From: Pseudomonas viridiflava
Lineage (GTDB): Bacteria > Pseudomonadota > Gammaproteobacteria > Pseudomonadales > Pseudomonadaceae
DNA length: 64,000 nt
Direction: 5' to 3'
NCBI RefSeq assembly: GCF_003702045.1
Contig: NZ_RBTP01000015.1
Coordinates: forward strand, 1 to 64,000
In this document: positions 1 through 9,525 of the stretch, piece after piece
How positions within the stretch are numbered: the stretch's first letter is position 1
How the letters are laid out: each line of letters opens with the position of its first letter
Notes under the pieces: generated by a model
What the model was told of the DNA's origin: nothing
Seen by the model: only the letters and a program-made list of their open reading frames with translations
Database searches by the model: none
Made by a program: the position numbers and the translations under genes

Positions 1-173
1 GGTTTTGTCTTTTTGGCGTTTATAAACCATCGGTTGATTAGCCCCCTATCGTTAACCGCTTATTCATGGCTTTGGCTGACAAAAGTCCACTAACCACGTG
101 AGCACGTGAAGGGAAGTGCATAAGCAAGTTGGAAGGGCCTGTCGCAACCCGCCATGCCCCTAAACGCGCCCAC

Positions 174-203
174 AAAAAAAGGCCGCATTCACATGCGGCC
201 TTC
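174..203 (-). terminator. Rho-independent terminator of the mks operon
   Basis: An 8-bp perfect stem (GGCCGCAT / ATGCGGCC, 4-nt loop) lies about 20 bases past the mksB stop. On the minus strand it is followed by seven T residues. This is a textbook intrinsic terminator and makes mksB the last gene of its transcript. The remaining bases 1-173 hold no gene or motif I can support. Confidence 0.85.
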
Positions 204-222
204 TCGATACAACGTTTCAGAA

Positions 223-3042
223 TTATGAAGCCAGCTCGGGAACGACCTCTTTCACCTCGTCACGACGCTGAATGTACTTCCAGTCTGCCTCATCAATGTA
301 GATACCATTAGGCCCGCTACCGCCTTCCAGATCGATAGCCACATGGGCTGAGACCTGTGGCTTGACGCTCGCCAGGATAGGCACAAAGCCCAGCTGCAGG
401 CTGGTTTCCAGAAGTGCCGCCTGGTTCTTCTCATCAATGTCTGCGGCTTCGTCCAGGTAGTAAGGCAAACGCACGCGTCCTGCCTGATCACGGTCCATCA
501 AGTGCAGCAACAGGTACATGTTGGTCAGCGCTTTGATGGTCATGGTTGTACCGTTGGACGCTGCTCCATCGATGTCCGTGTGAATGACAGGTTGGCCATT
601 GACCTTGGTAATCTCGAAGGCCAGTTCGAACAGATCCTTCAAGCCCAACTGGTTATGGTTGGCAGCCACCAGACGGGCCAGGTACTCCTTGGCCTCTTCG
701 TTCTTGTTGTCCTGCTCGGCGCTTTGGCTCAGGTCGAAGACTGACAGTGTCTCGCCTTCCTCGTACTGACCTGCACTGTGGATAATCTGATCGATGTGTT
801 TCAACGCTTCCTTGTTGGGTGCGAGAACGATACGGAAGCTCGCCAAGTTGGAAACCTGACGCTTGTTGATCTCGCGGTTGAACAGGGCAAGTTGATGCTC
901 AAGGCTGTCGTAGTCGCTGCGGATGTTGCGCAGGGTACGCGCGATGTCCGTCACCGCAGCACGACGTGCCTTACCCAACGTCAATGCCTCGTCGGTTCGG
1001 TGTGCATACGCGTTGATCAGCAGGTGAAGACGACGCTCCATGTCGTCTTCACTGTCGAACTTCGCAACACCCTTGAGACGAACCTGTGCGTACAGCGCTT
1101 CAATCTGACCGTCACTGCGCAGCAAGCCCTGCCAGCTGTCCTGATAGTCGTTGAGCAGGGGCAGCAGGTTTTCCATTGAGTCGTCTATCGGGTCCATGAA
1201 AGGGATCCCGAATGGCAAGTCCGCTGGCAGCAACTGGCGACGGCGCAATGCGTCATCCAGCGTGCGCTGTTTGGATTCCAGATCACCTATCTGCCGCGCC
1301 ACCAATTGCAGCTTGGCCGACAACTGCTGAACACGTTCTGTAAAGGCGTCGCTGGAGCGTTTCAGTTCGTCCTGAGCGGCTTCCATCTGCGCCAGGTCTT
1401 CAAGCTTTGAAGACTCTTCTGCGCTGAGGGTCTGGCAGCGACGGAAATCTTCCAGCGCTTTCTGTGCGTCCAACACCTGTTGATACAGTGCCTCGGTCTG
1501 CGTCTTACTCGCCGAGCGATCCGCTGCGACCGCCTGTTGGGTTTTCAGTTGTTTCAGTTCTTTTTCAAGGCGCTCTTTCTGATCACGCAGCGCCGCACGA
1601 TCCGCCAAAGCCTGCAACGCAGGCGGCTCGATACTGGACAGATTGATGGTCAGGCCCGGAACAGAAAACTGATCGCCCTTGAAGCCATCCAGAATCATTT
1701 CCAGCGATTTGACCCAGGCGTCGCCATCGTCCAGCGCAATGCCCTGCTCGCCAAGCGGGAGGCTGAACAGTGCGCTGTTGAACAGGCGCATCAGACGCTC
1801 TACGTCCGGTTGCGAGAACTCTTCGCGCAGACGGGCATAACTGTTGTTGTCCGCATGATCGAGTTGCTGCTTGACCGATTTGAGGCGTTTTTCCAGATCG
1901 CGTAGTCGTTCGTCCAGGTCCTCGGCGCTGAACTGCCGAGATTGCGCCAGTGCGCCAGCCAACTCGTCGTGCGCATCCTTGGCGGCCAGCAGTTGCTGCT
2001 CCAGAACCTTGACGTCGTTGACCAGGGCAAAGCGATTCTTGAGTACGGACAGTTCGCCTACCCAACGCTGAATGCTGCTGATCTCCCGTTCCAGGCGCAT
2101 GAGTTCCTGGGTACTGCTGCGCTGCTCGTTCTGCATTTCATCCTGCTGGGCACGGTAGTGCTCGGCCTGAATGACCAGCTCTTCCTTGCGTGCGCCGGAG
2201 TAGTCCGACCATGTCCCCAGCAAAGAGTCGAGAATCGGTGATAGACGGTGCAGCTTGCCGCGCAGCAGGTCACGCTGCTTGACGCCTGCGGCCAGTGCTT
2301 CGACCAGCGGACCGGCCAGCACCAGCGAGTTGTAGTCCTGTTCCATGCGACGCACGTCGCGGAAGGCTTCTTCACACGCCGCGATGTAATCGACGCTGCC
2401 AGAGCGCAAGCTGTGCTCGAAGGCATCGAGGAACAGTTGTTTAAGCTTGGCGGCAGTGATCTCACGCATGTGCAGCAGGTTGATGAACAGCGCCCGGAAG
2501 GTCTTCAGGCTCTGCTCACTGGTCGAGCGCAGCGGAATCAGCGTCAGGTCCAGCGGGATCGAGGTGTGGCCGCCCACCAGAAGACGTCGCAGTTCGTCCG
2601 GCTTGAGCTCATAAGCCTTGATGCCTTTGCTTTCGAGATTGCTGAACAGTTCTTTCTGACGCAGGCAGGTGTCGTTTTTCTGGTAATGCCCCAGATCCAG
2701 TTCACCGGCATAGGCGAAGAACTGGTGACCGAAGCCGCCGCCCGGGCCGCGACCGACCACGCCTATGACGTGCGGGCCATGAGGCAGAGAAACTTCCACC
2801 AGAATGTAGCTGGTGTCCGAGGCAAAGTAGAAGCGCCGGGATTGTTCCAGGCTGTACTTGCCAAAGCTCATGTCCGACATACGCGCCAGAATCGGGAATT
2901 GTAGGGCGTTGATCGACGCACTCTTGCCCAGGTTGTTCGCGCCATAGACCGACAATGGGTTCTCCAGCGGGAACAGCCCCAGGCTGTAACCTGCGGTATT
3001 CAACAGGGCGAAACGGCGGATACCAAAACGTTCCTGGCTCAT
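223..3042 (-). CDS. mksB: Condensin-like SMC subunit MksB
   Basis: SMC-type ATPase of the MksBEF (MukBEF-like) complex, which compacts and helps segregate the chromosome in pseudomonads. The 939-residue protein has a Walker A (GANNLGKS) at residues 34-41, a long Gln/Glu/Lys/Leu-rich coiled-coil middle (about 270-750) and a C-terminal ATPase half. That half carries a Walker B-like YYLDEAADID near residue 850, preceded by a signature-type segment (TTMTIKALTNM). Its length is typical of MksB and shorter than MukB. The start ATG overlaps the mksE stop by 4 bp (ATGA), so the two are translationally coupled. No mksG nuclease gene follows before the terminator. Confidence 0.9.
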   Translation of the reverse strand: MSQERFGIRRFALLNTAGYSLGLFPLENPLSVYGANNLGKSASINALQFPILARMSDMSFGKYSLEQSRRFYFASDTSYILVEVSLPHGPHVIGVVGRGPGGGFGHQFFAYAGELDLGHYQKNDTCLRQKELFSNLESKGIKAYELKPDELRRLLVGGHTSIPLDLTLIPLRSTSEQSLKTFRALFINLLHMREITAAKLKQLFLDAFEHSLRSGSVDYIAACEEAFRDVRRMEQDYNSLVLAGPLVEALAAGVKQRDLLRGKLHRLSPILDSLLGTWSDYSGARKEELVIQAEHYRAQQDEMQNEQRSSTQELMRLEREISSIQRWVGELSVLKNRFALVNDVKVLEQQLLAAKDAHDELAGALAQSRQFSAEDLDERLRDLEKRLKSVKQQLDHADNNSYARLREEFSQPDVERLMRLFNSALFSLPLGEQGIALDDGDAWVKSLEMILDGFKGDQFSVPGLTINLSSIEPPALQALADRAALRDQKERLEKELKQLKTQQAVAADRSASKTQTEALYQQVLDAQKALEDFRRCQTLSAEESSKLEDLAQMEAAQDELKRSSDAFTERVQQLSAKLQLVARQIGDLESKQRTLDDALRRRQLLPADLPFGIPFMDPIDDSMENLLPLLNDYQDSWQGLLRSDGQIEALYAQVRLKGVAKFDSEDDMERRLHLLINAYAHRTDEALTLGKARRAAVTDIARTLRNIRSDYDSLEHQLALFNREINKRQVSNLASFRIVLAPNKEALKHIDQIIHSAGQYEEGETLSVFDLSQSAEQDNKNEEAKEYLARLVAANHNQLGLKDLFELAFEITKVNGQPVIHTDIDGAASNGTTMTIKALTNMYLLLHLMDRDQAGRVRLPYYLDEAADIDEKNQAALLETSLQLGFVPILASVKPQVSAHVAIDLEGGSGPNGIYIDEADWKYIQRRDEVKEVVPELAS

Positions 3043-3740
3043 GCGTCCAACTCCTGTTCATCGGCAATGGCGCGAGCCAGAGCCTCTTCTTCGGTTTCTT
3101 CGCTGAATTCGGCGAGGTCCAGTGGATCATCTGTTTCCAGCAGCTTTTCATCGCTGTCGTCATCGATGAGCACCGGCGTCGGCAAGGGCAGGGCACTGTG
3201 CAGGCTGGCTGCCAGGTCGCGGTCCTGTTGAACCGAAAGGCACACGTCGAGAAAGCGATGCATGGGCGGCAGGAAGCGGTAGATACCCACTTCCTCACTG
3301 GCAAAGCCAAGCTGGGTCATGCGCCGCATGATTTTCTCTTCCAGCTCTTCTTGAGTCTGAACCTCGGCCTGCAGAAACAGATCGCGGTACTTCTCCAGCA
3401 TCGACGGCAGTTCGTCGCGGCCCAGGCTGCCGCCATCCAGCACCGCCATCGGGTCACGGCCCTGGTCAGCCAGATGTTCGACCAGAATGAAAGTGAACAA
3501 GGCCAGACGCTGGGCGGTCTTGTTGACCTGCGCAGCGGCAAGGTCCGGCACGAAGTAGTAGAAACCTCGGGTATCGCACACCAGCTCAAAACCCAGTGCC
3601 TTGAACAGCGCACGGTACTGATCCTGGAAGTTGGACAATTGGGCGTACAGCTCCGGATCACGGCGGCTGACGTGGTAGCCCTTGAACAGCTCGCGAAAGA
3701 TCGGGGCGAGCTGGGACATTTCGGATAGATCAAGATGCAT
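3039..3740 (-). CDS. mksE: Condensin subunit MksE
   Basis: Accessory (KITE-type) subunit of MksBEF that bridges the MksF kleisin and the MksB heads. I place the start at ATG 3740 (N-terminus MHLDLSEMSQLAP), giving 233 residues. The open frame runs 44 codons further upstream, but those codons lie inside mksF and look like antisense-free shadow sequence. The C-terminus is strongly acidic (DDDSDEKLLETDDPLD and a Glu-rich run), as is common in this family. It overlaps mksF by 11 bp and mksB by 4 bp, so all three are probably made in fixed proportion. Confidence 0.88.
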   Translation of the reverse strand: MHLDLSEMSQLAPIFRELFKGYHVSRRDPELYAQLSNFQDQYRALFKALGFELVCDTRGFYYFVPDLAAAQVNKTAQRLALFTFILVEHLADQGRDPMAVLDGGSLGRDELPSMLEKYRDLFLQAEVQTQEELEEKIMRRMTQLGFASEEVGIYRFLPPMHRFLDVCLSVQQDRDLAASLHSALPLPTPVLIDDDSDEKLLETDDPLDLAEFSEETEEEALARAIADEQELDA

Positions 3741-5007
3741 GAACAGTGCTCTCGGAATTCTCTGGCTGCATGTCTTCGGGGGCAAGCAGGGCAAAGGAGC
3801 GCAGGCTGACGCGGTGCTCCCGTGTGTAGTATTCGCGGCGCTCGAGACGTTCGCGCACAAAGCGCTTGTCACGCGACAGACGCGAGAACCAGTACAGCAA
3901 CTCTTCTGTTTCGCCGTTAGGCTCCTGCTCCAGCAGCCAGGTCATGAGGTCTGGCATCGGCAGGGCGCTTTCGCAGCGTTCGAGCATTTCCTTGACGGTG
4001 CGTGGCGCACGCGGCGGTTCGCCCTTGCGCGTGGCGCTGGCCTTGGGAAAGCGAGCCGGCTTGGGCTCGAAACGCGCCAAGGCATACACATACGCTTCAA
4101 CCTGGCTCGCGCTGCCCAGAAAGGTGCTTTGCGGACGCGTGAACATCGGCATCGCAGCCTGTGGCACGGCGTCCAGCCCTTTACGGCGGATGGCAGACAA
4201 CGCCAGTGCTGCTCCCCGGGTCACGGCGTTATGGCGACGCGCTTCTTCACGCAGCGGCAGCAGCAACTCACGCGCATGGCGCAGGGTAAGCTGGGCGCTG
4301 GTCTGCATTTCCAGAATGCGTGCGTGGGTACGCAACAGCATGTCGTCATCGACCAGATGGCCCAGGCGCTGTTGTTCGGTCAGTAGGCGCAGCAGGACAT
4401 TTTCGACCTTGCGCACGCCTTGCTCGAATGCGCCATCCGCGTTCACCAACTGAATCATCGGCTCGACATATTCATCCCAGGTCGCCAGCACTTCTGCATA
4501 ACGCTGACGGAGCGGGATCTGCCGGTCGCTGGTCTTGGCCCGATCAGCGACCGCTACCAATGCCTGCTCGTCATTGGCGAGCTTTTTCAGGACGTCACGC
4601 ACGCGCATGTCGAGCAATCGCAGTTGCCGGGCCAGATCGTTGGCATCGCGAATCTCGAAGGCATCCTGGATATAACCGGCCAGACGTTCCAGATGGCGCA
4701 GATAGGCTTCGATCTCCAGGCACAGGCCAAGACGGTGTTCGCGGCGCAAATACGACAGAAAGTCATGAATCTGCGCGTTGAGTTCGAAACGGTTCGGGCT
4801 TTTGGCGACAGGCACCAGAATGTCCAGACGAATCCACACGTCCAGCAGATTGGTGATGTCTTGCGGGGTGCTGTCCTGTTGTTGAGCGGCAAGCTGCAGG
4901 CGCAGCTCGCTCAGGCTCAGGGTGCCCTGGTCGAAGTGTTCGCATAAGGGCTCGAGTAGCGCCCAATGCTCGGCAAGGGCGCGCAGGACGCGCTTGGGTT
5001 CGATCAT
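3730..5007 (-). CDS. mksF: Condensin kleisin subunit MksF
   Basis: Kleisin-like subunit of MksBEF and first gene of the mksF-mksE-mksB operon. It is expected to link the MksB heads and bind MksE. The protein (425 residues from ATG 5007, N-terminus MIEPKRVLRALAEHW) is mostly helical: an N-terminal winged-helix-like region with QDSTPQDITNLLDVWIRLDILVP, then long charged helices. A TTG 7 codons upstream (5028) is an alternative start, but neither start has a strong Shine-Dalgarno. Identity rests on operon order plus the MksE and MksB neighbours more than on any single motif. Confidence 0.85.
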   Translation of the reverse strand: MIEPKRVLRALAEHWALLEPLCEHFDQGTLSLSELRLQLAAQQQDSTPQDITNLLDVWIRLDILVPVAKSPNRFELNAQIHDFLSYLRREHRLGLCLEIEAYLRHLERLAGYIQDAFEIRDANDLARQLRLLDMRVRDVLKKLANDEQALVAVADRAKTSDRQIPLRQRYAEVLATWDEYVEPMIQLVNADGAFEQGVRKVENVLLRLLTEQQRLGHLVDDDMLLRTHARILEMQTSAQLTLRHARELLLPLREEARRHNAVTRGAALALSAIRRKGLDAVPQAAMPMFTRPQSTFLGSASQVEAYVYALARFEPKPARFPKASATRKGEPPRAPRTVKEMLERCESALPMPDLMTWLLEQEPNGETEELLYWFSRLSRDKRFVRERLERREYYTREHRVSLRSFALLAPEDMQPENSESTVHAS

Positions 5008-5151
5008 GGATAGGCCGACTGTTGGCAAATGAAAGGCGGCGATTGTACTGCATCATTCACCCAAGGTTTCACCCCGGCACGATATGCTTCAGCACGAAAA
5101 GACGAACAACGCTAGAATTGCGCGCCTAACGTATCCACAGGTGACTGACCC

Positions 5152-5961
5152 TTGCTCAATGAGTCCCGTCGCCGCGCCTATCTGACCGCCATGCAGGTGG
5201 TCAACTGGCTGCCGCGCACAGAACTGCCGTTCGCTGCCCCGTCGCGCCCGGAGCTGCTTGCACCGGTGCCGCCGCCGGGTGAAGTGCAGAACATCGTCCC
5301 TGCAGTTTTGTCACCTGCGCCTGTGGTTGCCGATAACGTCGTGCCGATGGAGCGGGCGCCCGAGCGATCGGTTGAGCGGCCCAAGGTCGAAGTGCCCCGG
5401 CCTTCACTGGCCAGCACGCGGACAGCCGCAACCGTGGTTGAGGAGGCCGAACCTGCGCCGCCCAAGGCGGTGGTCGTGCCGCCGCCGCGTTTCTCCCTGC
5501 AATTGCTGCGCGCCGGAAGCTGCCTGTTGTTGGTGGAGTTATCCACCGGGCAGCCATTTCAGAGTCGTGACCCTTCCTATCTGTTGCTCAAAGACATGCT
5601 GCGCGCTGCCGGACTGCCAGACAGCCCGCAGATCATTGGCGAGCCCGTGCGCTGGCCTTTACTGGTGCGCGGTCAGATGGACCAAGGGCCGGAAGCGGCG
5701 CGTGATTTTGTGCAGGGGTTCGTCGGCGCGCGGCTTGAAGACGAGCCGTGCACCTGCCTGTGGCTGGTGGGGCTGCCTGCCATGAAGTTTGCAGGCGAAG
5801 CCGATGCCGAAGCCTACAACCGCGAGCTTCAGGTAGAGGGGCTTGGTAGTGCCTGGGCATTGCCGGGCCTTGAATTACTGATGGACGAGCCTGAACGCAA
5901 GGCCGATGTCTGGAAAGCCATGCGTCGGCTGATGACGCGCTGGAAAAAAATCGATGAGTGA
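5152..5961 (+). CDS. holD: DNA polymerase III psi subunit (pseudomonad type)
   Basis: Probable psi subunit of the DNA polymerase III clamp loader. The N-terminus (SRRRAYLTAMQVVNWLPR) resembles the chi-binding peptide of E. coli HolD (an RR, then LxxLGI-type, then W and R). As in E. coli, the gene sits directly upstream of rimI. At 269 residues it is about twice the size of E. coli psi, with a Pro/Ala/Val-rich linker (about 40-120) before a folded C-terminal domain. A divergent 'cryptic' psi at this locus in P. aeruginosa has been described (PA4679). The start is TTG 5152, with AGGTG about 9 bases upstream. The 3' end overlaps rimI by 8 bp. Confidence 0.72.
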   Translation: MLNESRRRAYLTAMQVVNWLPRTELPFAAPSRPELLAPVPPPGEVQNIVPAVLSPAPVVADNVVPMERAPERSVERPKVEVPRPSLASTRTAATVVEEAEPAPPKAVVVPPPRFSLQLLRAGSCLLLVELSTGQPFQSRDPSYLLLKDMLRAAGLPDSPQIIGEPVRWPLLVRGQMDQGPEAARDFVQGFVGARLEDEPCTCLWLVGLPAMKFAGEADAEAYNRELQVEGLGSAWALPGLELLMDEPERKADVWKAMRRLMTRWKKIDE

Positions 5962-6406
5962 TGCAATAAGCTTCAGGCCCATGACCGAGGCCGATCTGGA
6001 TGCGGTGCTGAAGATCGAATACGCAGCCTTCAGCCACCCCTGGACCCGTGGCATCTTTCTGGACGGGCTCAAATCTTATGAAATCTGGCTGATGTTCGAA
6101 GGCGCGCAGCAGGTAGGGCATGGCGTGGTTCAAGTCATCATCGATGAGGCGCATCTGCTCAACATCACGGTGAAGCCCGAGAGCCAAGGACGAGGCCTCG
6201 GCTTGCTGCTGCTGGACCATCTGATGAAGCGCGCGTATCAACTCAATGCTCGCGAATGCTTCCTCGAACTGCGTGACAGTAACCGGCCAGCCTATCGTCT
6301 GTATGAAAACTACGGTTTCAACGAGATAGGCCGGCGTCGTGATTACTATCCGGCAGTGGGCGGTCGCGAAGACGCTGTGGTCATGGCCTGTACGCTTCTC
6401 GAATAG
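5954..6406 (+). CDS. rimI: Ribosomal protein S18 alanine N-acetyltransferase RimI
   Basis: GNAT-fold enzyme that acetylates the N-terminal alanine of ribosomal protein S18 using acetyl-CoA. The 150-residue protein shows the acetyl-CoA loop pattern Q-x-x-G-x-G/L (ESQGRGLGLLLLDHL, about 75-90). It also has the C-terminal LELRDSNRPAYRLYENYGFNEIGRRRDYY block typical of RimI. It overlaps the upstream psi gene, the same holD-rimI coupling seen in enterobacteria. Confidence 0.92.
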   Translation: MSDAISFRPMTEADLDAVLKIEYAAFSHPWTRGIFLDGLKSYEIWLMFEGAQQVGHGVVQVIIDEAHLLNITVKPESQGRGLGLLLLDHLMKRAYQLNARECFLELRDSNRPAYRLYENYGFNEIGRRRDYYPAVGGREDAVVMACTLLE

Positions 6407-6425
6407 CCCGCCGCGGGAAGAATCC

Positions 6426-6833
6426 TTAACGCTTGGCGTTACTGTCCAGTGGGTCGACAATCGCCATCTCTTCTTCGTCCAGGCCGTCGCCGCCGCCAAT
6501 GTCGTCTTCGTCGACAACGGTCAGGTCCAGATCGGCCGGGTTGTTCTCGCCACGTTCATTGGGCGAGCGTGCGCCATCTTCATGAATCAGGGTTTCAGGC
6601 GAAAGATCATCATCGGTAGGCTGATGATCGTCGGTGGACGCGCCAGTCATCCCGGCCTCACGCACGCGCTCATCCGGAATTTCATGTTGCAGTTCGTCTT
6701 CAGGCATAAGATCGCCAATACGGGCGGTTTCATCCTCTTTGAAATTCAGCTCTTCCATAGAGCCCATACGGTCTTCGTTGTCGTCGATGGGTTCCGGTTG
6801 AGTGGCATCGAACGGACGGCGTGAATCGTTCAT
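6426..6833 (-). CDS. Acidic hypothetical protein conserved at this locus
   Basis: A 135-residue, very acidic, probably disordered protein. Asp and Glu are spread throughout, with DDNEDR near the start and DEDDIGGGDGLDEEEM near the end. I see no membrane segment, signal peptide or catalytic motif. A strong Shine-Dalgarno (AAGAGGA, 6-nt spacing) precedes the ATG, and codon use looks like that of neighbouring genes, so I take it as real. It is convergent with rimI and divergent from the carbonic anhydrase. Function unknown; similar proteins have at times been labelled serine kinase, which nothing here supports. Confidence 0.75.
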   Translation of the reverse strand: MNDSRRPFDATQPEPIDDNEDRMGSMEELNFKEDETARIGDLMPEDELQHEIPDERVREAGMTGASTDDHQPTDDDLSPETLIHEDGARSPNERGENNPADLDLTVVDEDDIGGGDGLDEEEMAIVDPLDSNAKR

Positions 6834-7037
6834 GACGAATCCTCTTTGCAGGTGGTCTTGTAAGGTGGACCGGCTGCAACTTTGAAGATTCCTTCTGATT
6901 CACGGGTGGTGTGCTGTCGGGCAATTTATTTCAAACGGTTCAAAGGCATTGAGTCAGGGTGAGTAGTGGCACAAGGACGTGACTCCCGGAGTCAAAGGCC
7001 AGTCCAAGGCTGAGCATCATAAACGAGGCATCAAAGC

Positions 7038-7676
7038 ATGAACGAGCTACAAGATCTGATTGATAACAATGCACGTTGGGCCGAGGCGATCAAACAGGAG
7101 GACCCTGACTTCTTCGCCAAGCTGGCTCGCCAGCAGACCCCGGAATTTCTTTGGATCGGTTGCTCGGATGCGCGCGTTCCCGCTAACGAGATCGTCGGCA
7201 TGTTGCCCGGCGATCTGTTCGTACACCGCAACGTGGCCAACGTTGTGCTGCACACGGACCTGAACTGCCTGTCGGTGATCCAGTACGCCGTGGACGTTCT
7301 GAAGGTCAAACACATTCTGGTCACCGGTCACTACGGGTGTGGCGGCGTACGCGCGTCCATGCAGGACCGCCAGTTTGGCCTCATCGATGGCTGGCTGCGT
7401 TCGATCCGTGATTTGTATTACGAGAATCGCAACGTGCTGGCAGAGCTGCCGACCGAAGAGGAGCGTGTCGACCGCATGTGCGAGCTGAACGTGATTCAGC
7501 AGGTCGCCAACGTGGCCCATACCAGTATCGTGCAGAACGCTTGGCATCGTGGTCAGAGCCTGTCGGTGCATGGCTGCATCTATGGCATCAAGGACGGTCG
7601 CTGGAAAAGTCTGGACACTACCATTACCGGTTTCGAGCAGCTTCCTCCCCAGTATCGCCTGCGTCCGCAGGACTGA
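7038..7676 (+). CDS. can: Beta-class carbonic anhydrase
   Basis: Zinc enzyme interconverting CO2 and bicarbonate in the cytoplasm. The 212-residue protein has the complete beta-class active site: Cys42, Asp44 and Arg46 (CSDAR), and His98 and Cys101 (HYGCGG). The spacing is identical to E. coli Can. The start ATG has GAGG nine bases upstream. It stands alone, divergent from the acidic hypothetical gene across a 204-bp spacer. Confidence 0.95.
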   Translation: MNELQDLIDNNARWAEAIKQEDPDFFAKLARQQTPEFLWIGCSDARVPANEIVGMLPGDLFVHRNVANVVLHTDLNCLSVIQYAVDVLKVKHILVTGHYGCGGVRASMQDRQFGLIDGWLRSIRDLYYENRNVLAELPTEEERVDRMCELNVIQQVANVAHTSIVQNAWHRGQSLSVHGCIYGIKDGRWKSLDTTITGFEQLPPQYRLRPQD

Positions 7677-7696
7677 TTCAGCTGCAAAATCAGGCG

Positions 7697-7720
7697 GTGT
7701 GCGCTTTCAACGGCGCACAC
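7697..7720. terminator. Hairpin between convergent genes
   Basis: Perfect 8-bp stem GTGTGCGC / GCGCACAC with an 8-nt loop, lying between the convergent carbonic anhydrase and chemoreceptor genes. No T-run follows on either strand, so it is a weak terminator candidate or an mRNA end-stabilising hairpin. Confidence 0.45.
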
Positions 7721-7729
7721 TGCTGATCA

Positions 7730-9403
7730 TCACAGCACGAATCGTTGCACCATCAGATTCAGATCCGTCGCCAGCATCGACAATGCGTTGCTGGCGATCG
7801 TGGTCTGCTGCGCGCCGGAGGCGGTCTGCGAAGACAGATCGCGAATGCTGCTCAGGTTACGGTCCACTTCACCCGCCACTTGTGCCTGTTGCTCTGCGGC
7901 GCTTGCGATCAGCAGGTTGCGGTCGTTAATGGTGCCGGTCGAGCTGATAATCACGTTAAGGGCTTCACCCGTTGCTGCGGCCTGCTCAAGGGTCAGGTTG
8001 GCTTGCGAAGCCGTATGACGGAGTGAGCTGGCAGTTTGTTGGGTGCTCTGCTGGACACTGCTGATCAAGCCTTCTATTTCCGCCGTCGACGCGCTGGTGC
8101 GTTGTGCCAGCGAGCGTACTTCATCGGCCACCACGGCAAACCCGCGTCCGGCTTCACCGGCGCGTGCCGCTTCGATGGCCGCGTTCAGTGCCAACAGATT
8201 GGTCTGATTGGCGATGGCGCGAATCACGTCCAGGATGCTGCTGATGCTCTGGGTGCGCTCGGCCAGCCCTTCTGCCTGATGCGAGGAGTCCAGTACGTTC
8301 TCGGTCAGTGCCTTGATCGAACTGATGGTCGCCGACAGTTTGACCTGGCCCTGCGCCGCCGCCTGGGTGGACGCTTCGGACTCGCTGACCGTATTGCTGG
8401 CATTGTCCGCGACCTCGACGGCGGCCTGGCTCATCTGGTTGACCGCCACCGCCGCCTGTTCGATTTCGCTGTTCTGCATGTGCAGATTGAGCGCGCTGGC
8501 TTCAGCGATGGTGCCCATTTCCTGAACCGACTGGGACAGTTGCGCGGCGGCTGCATAAATCTGGTCGATGGTGCTGTGCAGATTGGTGCGCATACGACCC
8601 AGCGTGGTCAGCAACTGCGCGGTTTCGTCCCTGCCTTCCGGAATGTCGTGACGAGTCAGGTTCCCGTCGGCAATGGTGCTGGCGATGTGCAACGCATGGC
8701 GAACCGGGCGGATGATGCTGACGCTCAAGCGCCAGGCCAGCAGAAGAGTGAGCACAAGGGCGACAGCGATGGCGGTGAGGGCGATCGTGCGCGTTTGCTC
8801 ATAACGAGCGCTTGCGGCTTCGACGGCAACGGCGGCGCTCTGCTTGTTCAATTCGCGCAACAGTTGCACCTGCATGTCCATCAGGTCGCCCTGCATCGCC
8901 AGCATCGTGTTGGCCAGCATTCGTGCTTCATCCAGCTTGTTTTGCTCAATCAGCGCCATCTGGTCCAAAAGCCCGGGCATGAACGCCTTGTACGCGTCCT
9001 GCAAGGCGATGATCGAGTCATGCTCGGTGCCAGCAGTCACGCGGGCCAGGTAGTCCGCGAAGCCTTTCTCGACTTCATTCTTTAGCTGTTCAACGTTGAT
9101 CTTGCTATTGATCACGGCGCCCGGATCATCAGCGTTGGCGATCAGGCGCGTGGTTTCGCTGCGCAGCTTCACCAGACCGATGGCGATGGCATCGGCCATC
9201 GCGATACTGGGCAGCGCGCCGCTTTCGACGGCCTCGCCCTGGCGTCGAATGTCCTGCATCTGCAACAAGCAGAAAGCGCCCAGGGCAACCATGAGCAGGG
9301 CCGTGACGCCGAAGCAGATCACCAGGCGTGGCGCGATCCTGAAACGACGCAGCACCGTTACCCCGGACTTTTGACGCAAGAAGCGAGGCAGGAATTTTTT
9401 CAC
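7730..9403 (-). CDS. Methyl-accepting chemotaxis protein
   Basis: Transmembrane chemoreceptor that signals to CheA/CheW. From GTG 9403 it is 557 residues. That start is chosen because AAAGGGG lies about nine bases upstream; the longer open frame has no such site. TM1 is about 25-47, followed by a roughly 150-residue periplasmic helical sensor (4HB-like), TM2 about 203-225, HAMP, then the cytoplasmic coiled coil. The universally conserved hairpin tip ([18 protein letters not shown]) lies near residue 400. There is no C-terminal CheR-tethering pentapeptide. The ligand cannot be told from sequence. A possible FliA promoter lies upstream. Confidence 0.93.
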   Translation of the reverse strand: MKKFLPRFLRQKSGVTVLRRFRIAPRLVICFGVTALLMVALGAFCLLQMQDIRRQGEAVESGALPSIAMADAIAIGLVKLRSETTRLIANADDPGAVINSKINVEQLKNEVEKGFADYLARVTAGTEHDSIIALQDAYKAFMPGLLDQMALIEQNKLDEARMLANTMLAMQGDLMDMQVQLLRELNKQSAAVAVEAASARYEQTRTIALTAIAVALVLTLLLAWRLSVSIIRPVRHALHIASTIADGNLTRHDIPEGRDETAQLLTTLGRMRTNLHSTIDQIYAAAAQLSQSVQEMGTIAEASALNLHMQNSEIEQAAVAVNQMSQAAVEVADNASNTVSESEASTQAAAQGQVKLSATISSIKALTENVLDSSHQAEGLAERTQSISSILDVIRAIANQTNLLALNAAIEAARAGEAGRGFAVVADEVRSLAQRTSASTAEIEGLISSVQQSTQQTASSLRHTASQANLTLEQAAATGEALNVIISSTGTINDRNLLIASAAEQQAQVAGEVDRNLSSIRDLSSQTASGAQQTTIASNALSMLATDLNLMVQRFVL

Positions 9404-9444
9404 AGCAGATGACCCCTTTGGACGGACCCTTTCGGAGAGCCGTT

Positions 9445-9470
9445 TATAAGGCACGTGTGTGATGTCTTTA
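9445..9470 (-). promoter_or_regulatory. Possible FliA (sigma28) promoter of the chemoreceptor
   Basis: On the minus strand TAAAG (-35 like) is followed after the right spacing by CCTTATAA. That matches 5 of 8 positions of the sigma28 -10 consensus GCCGATAA and lies about 40 bases upstream of the GTG start. The match is imperfect; this is a candidate only. Confidence 0.3.
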
Positions 9471-9525
9471 TGACATGCTTGCGGCATGTCGCATTGATGT
9501 CAGAAAGCGCCCGGTCCAATAGGCA

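Noticed and set aside
778..3728. Long plus-strand ORFs opposite mksB and mksE
   Set aside because: They are antisense shadows in GC-rich coding DNA; the minus-strand proteins carry the recognisable motifs.
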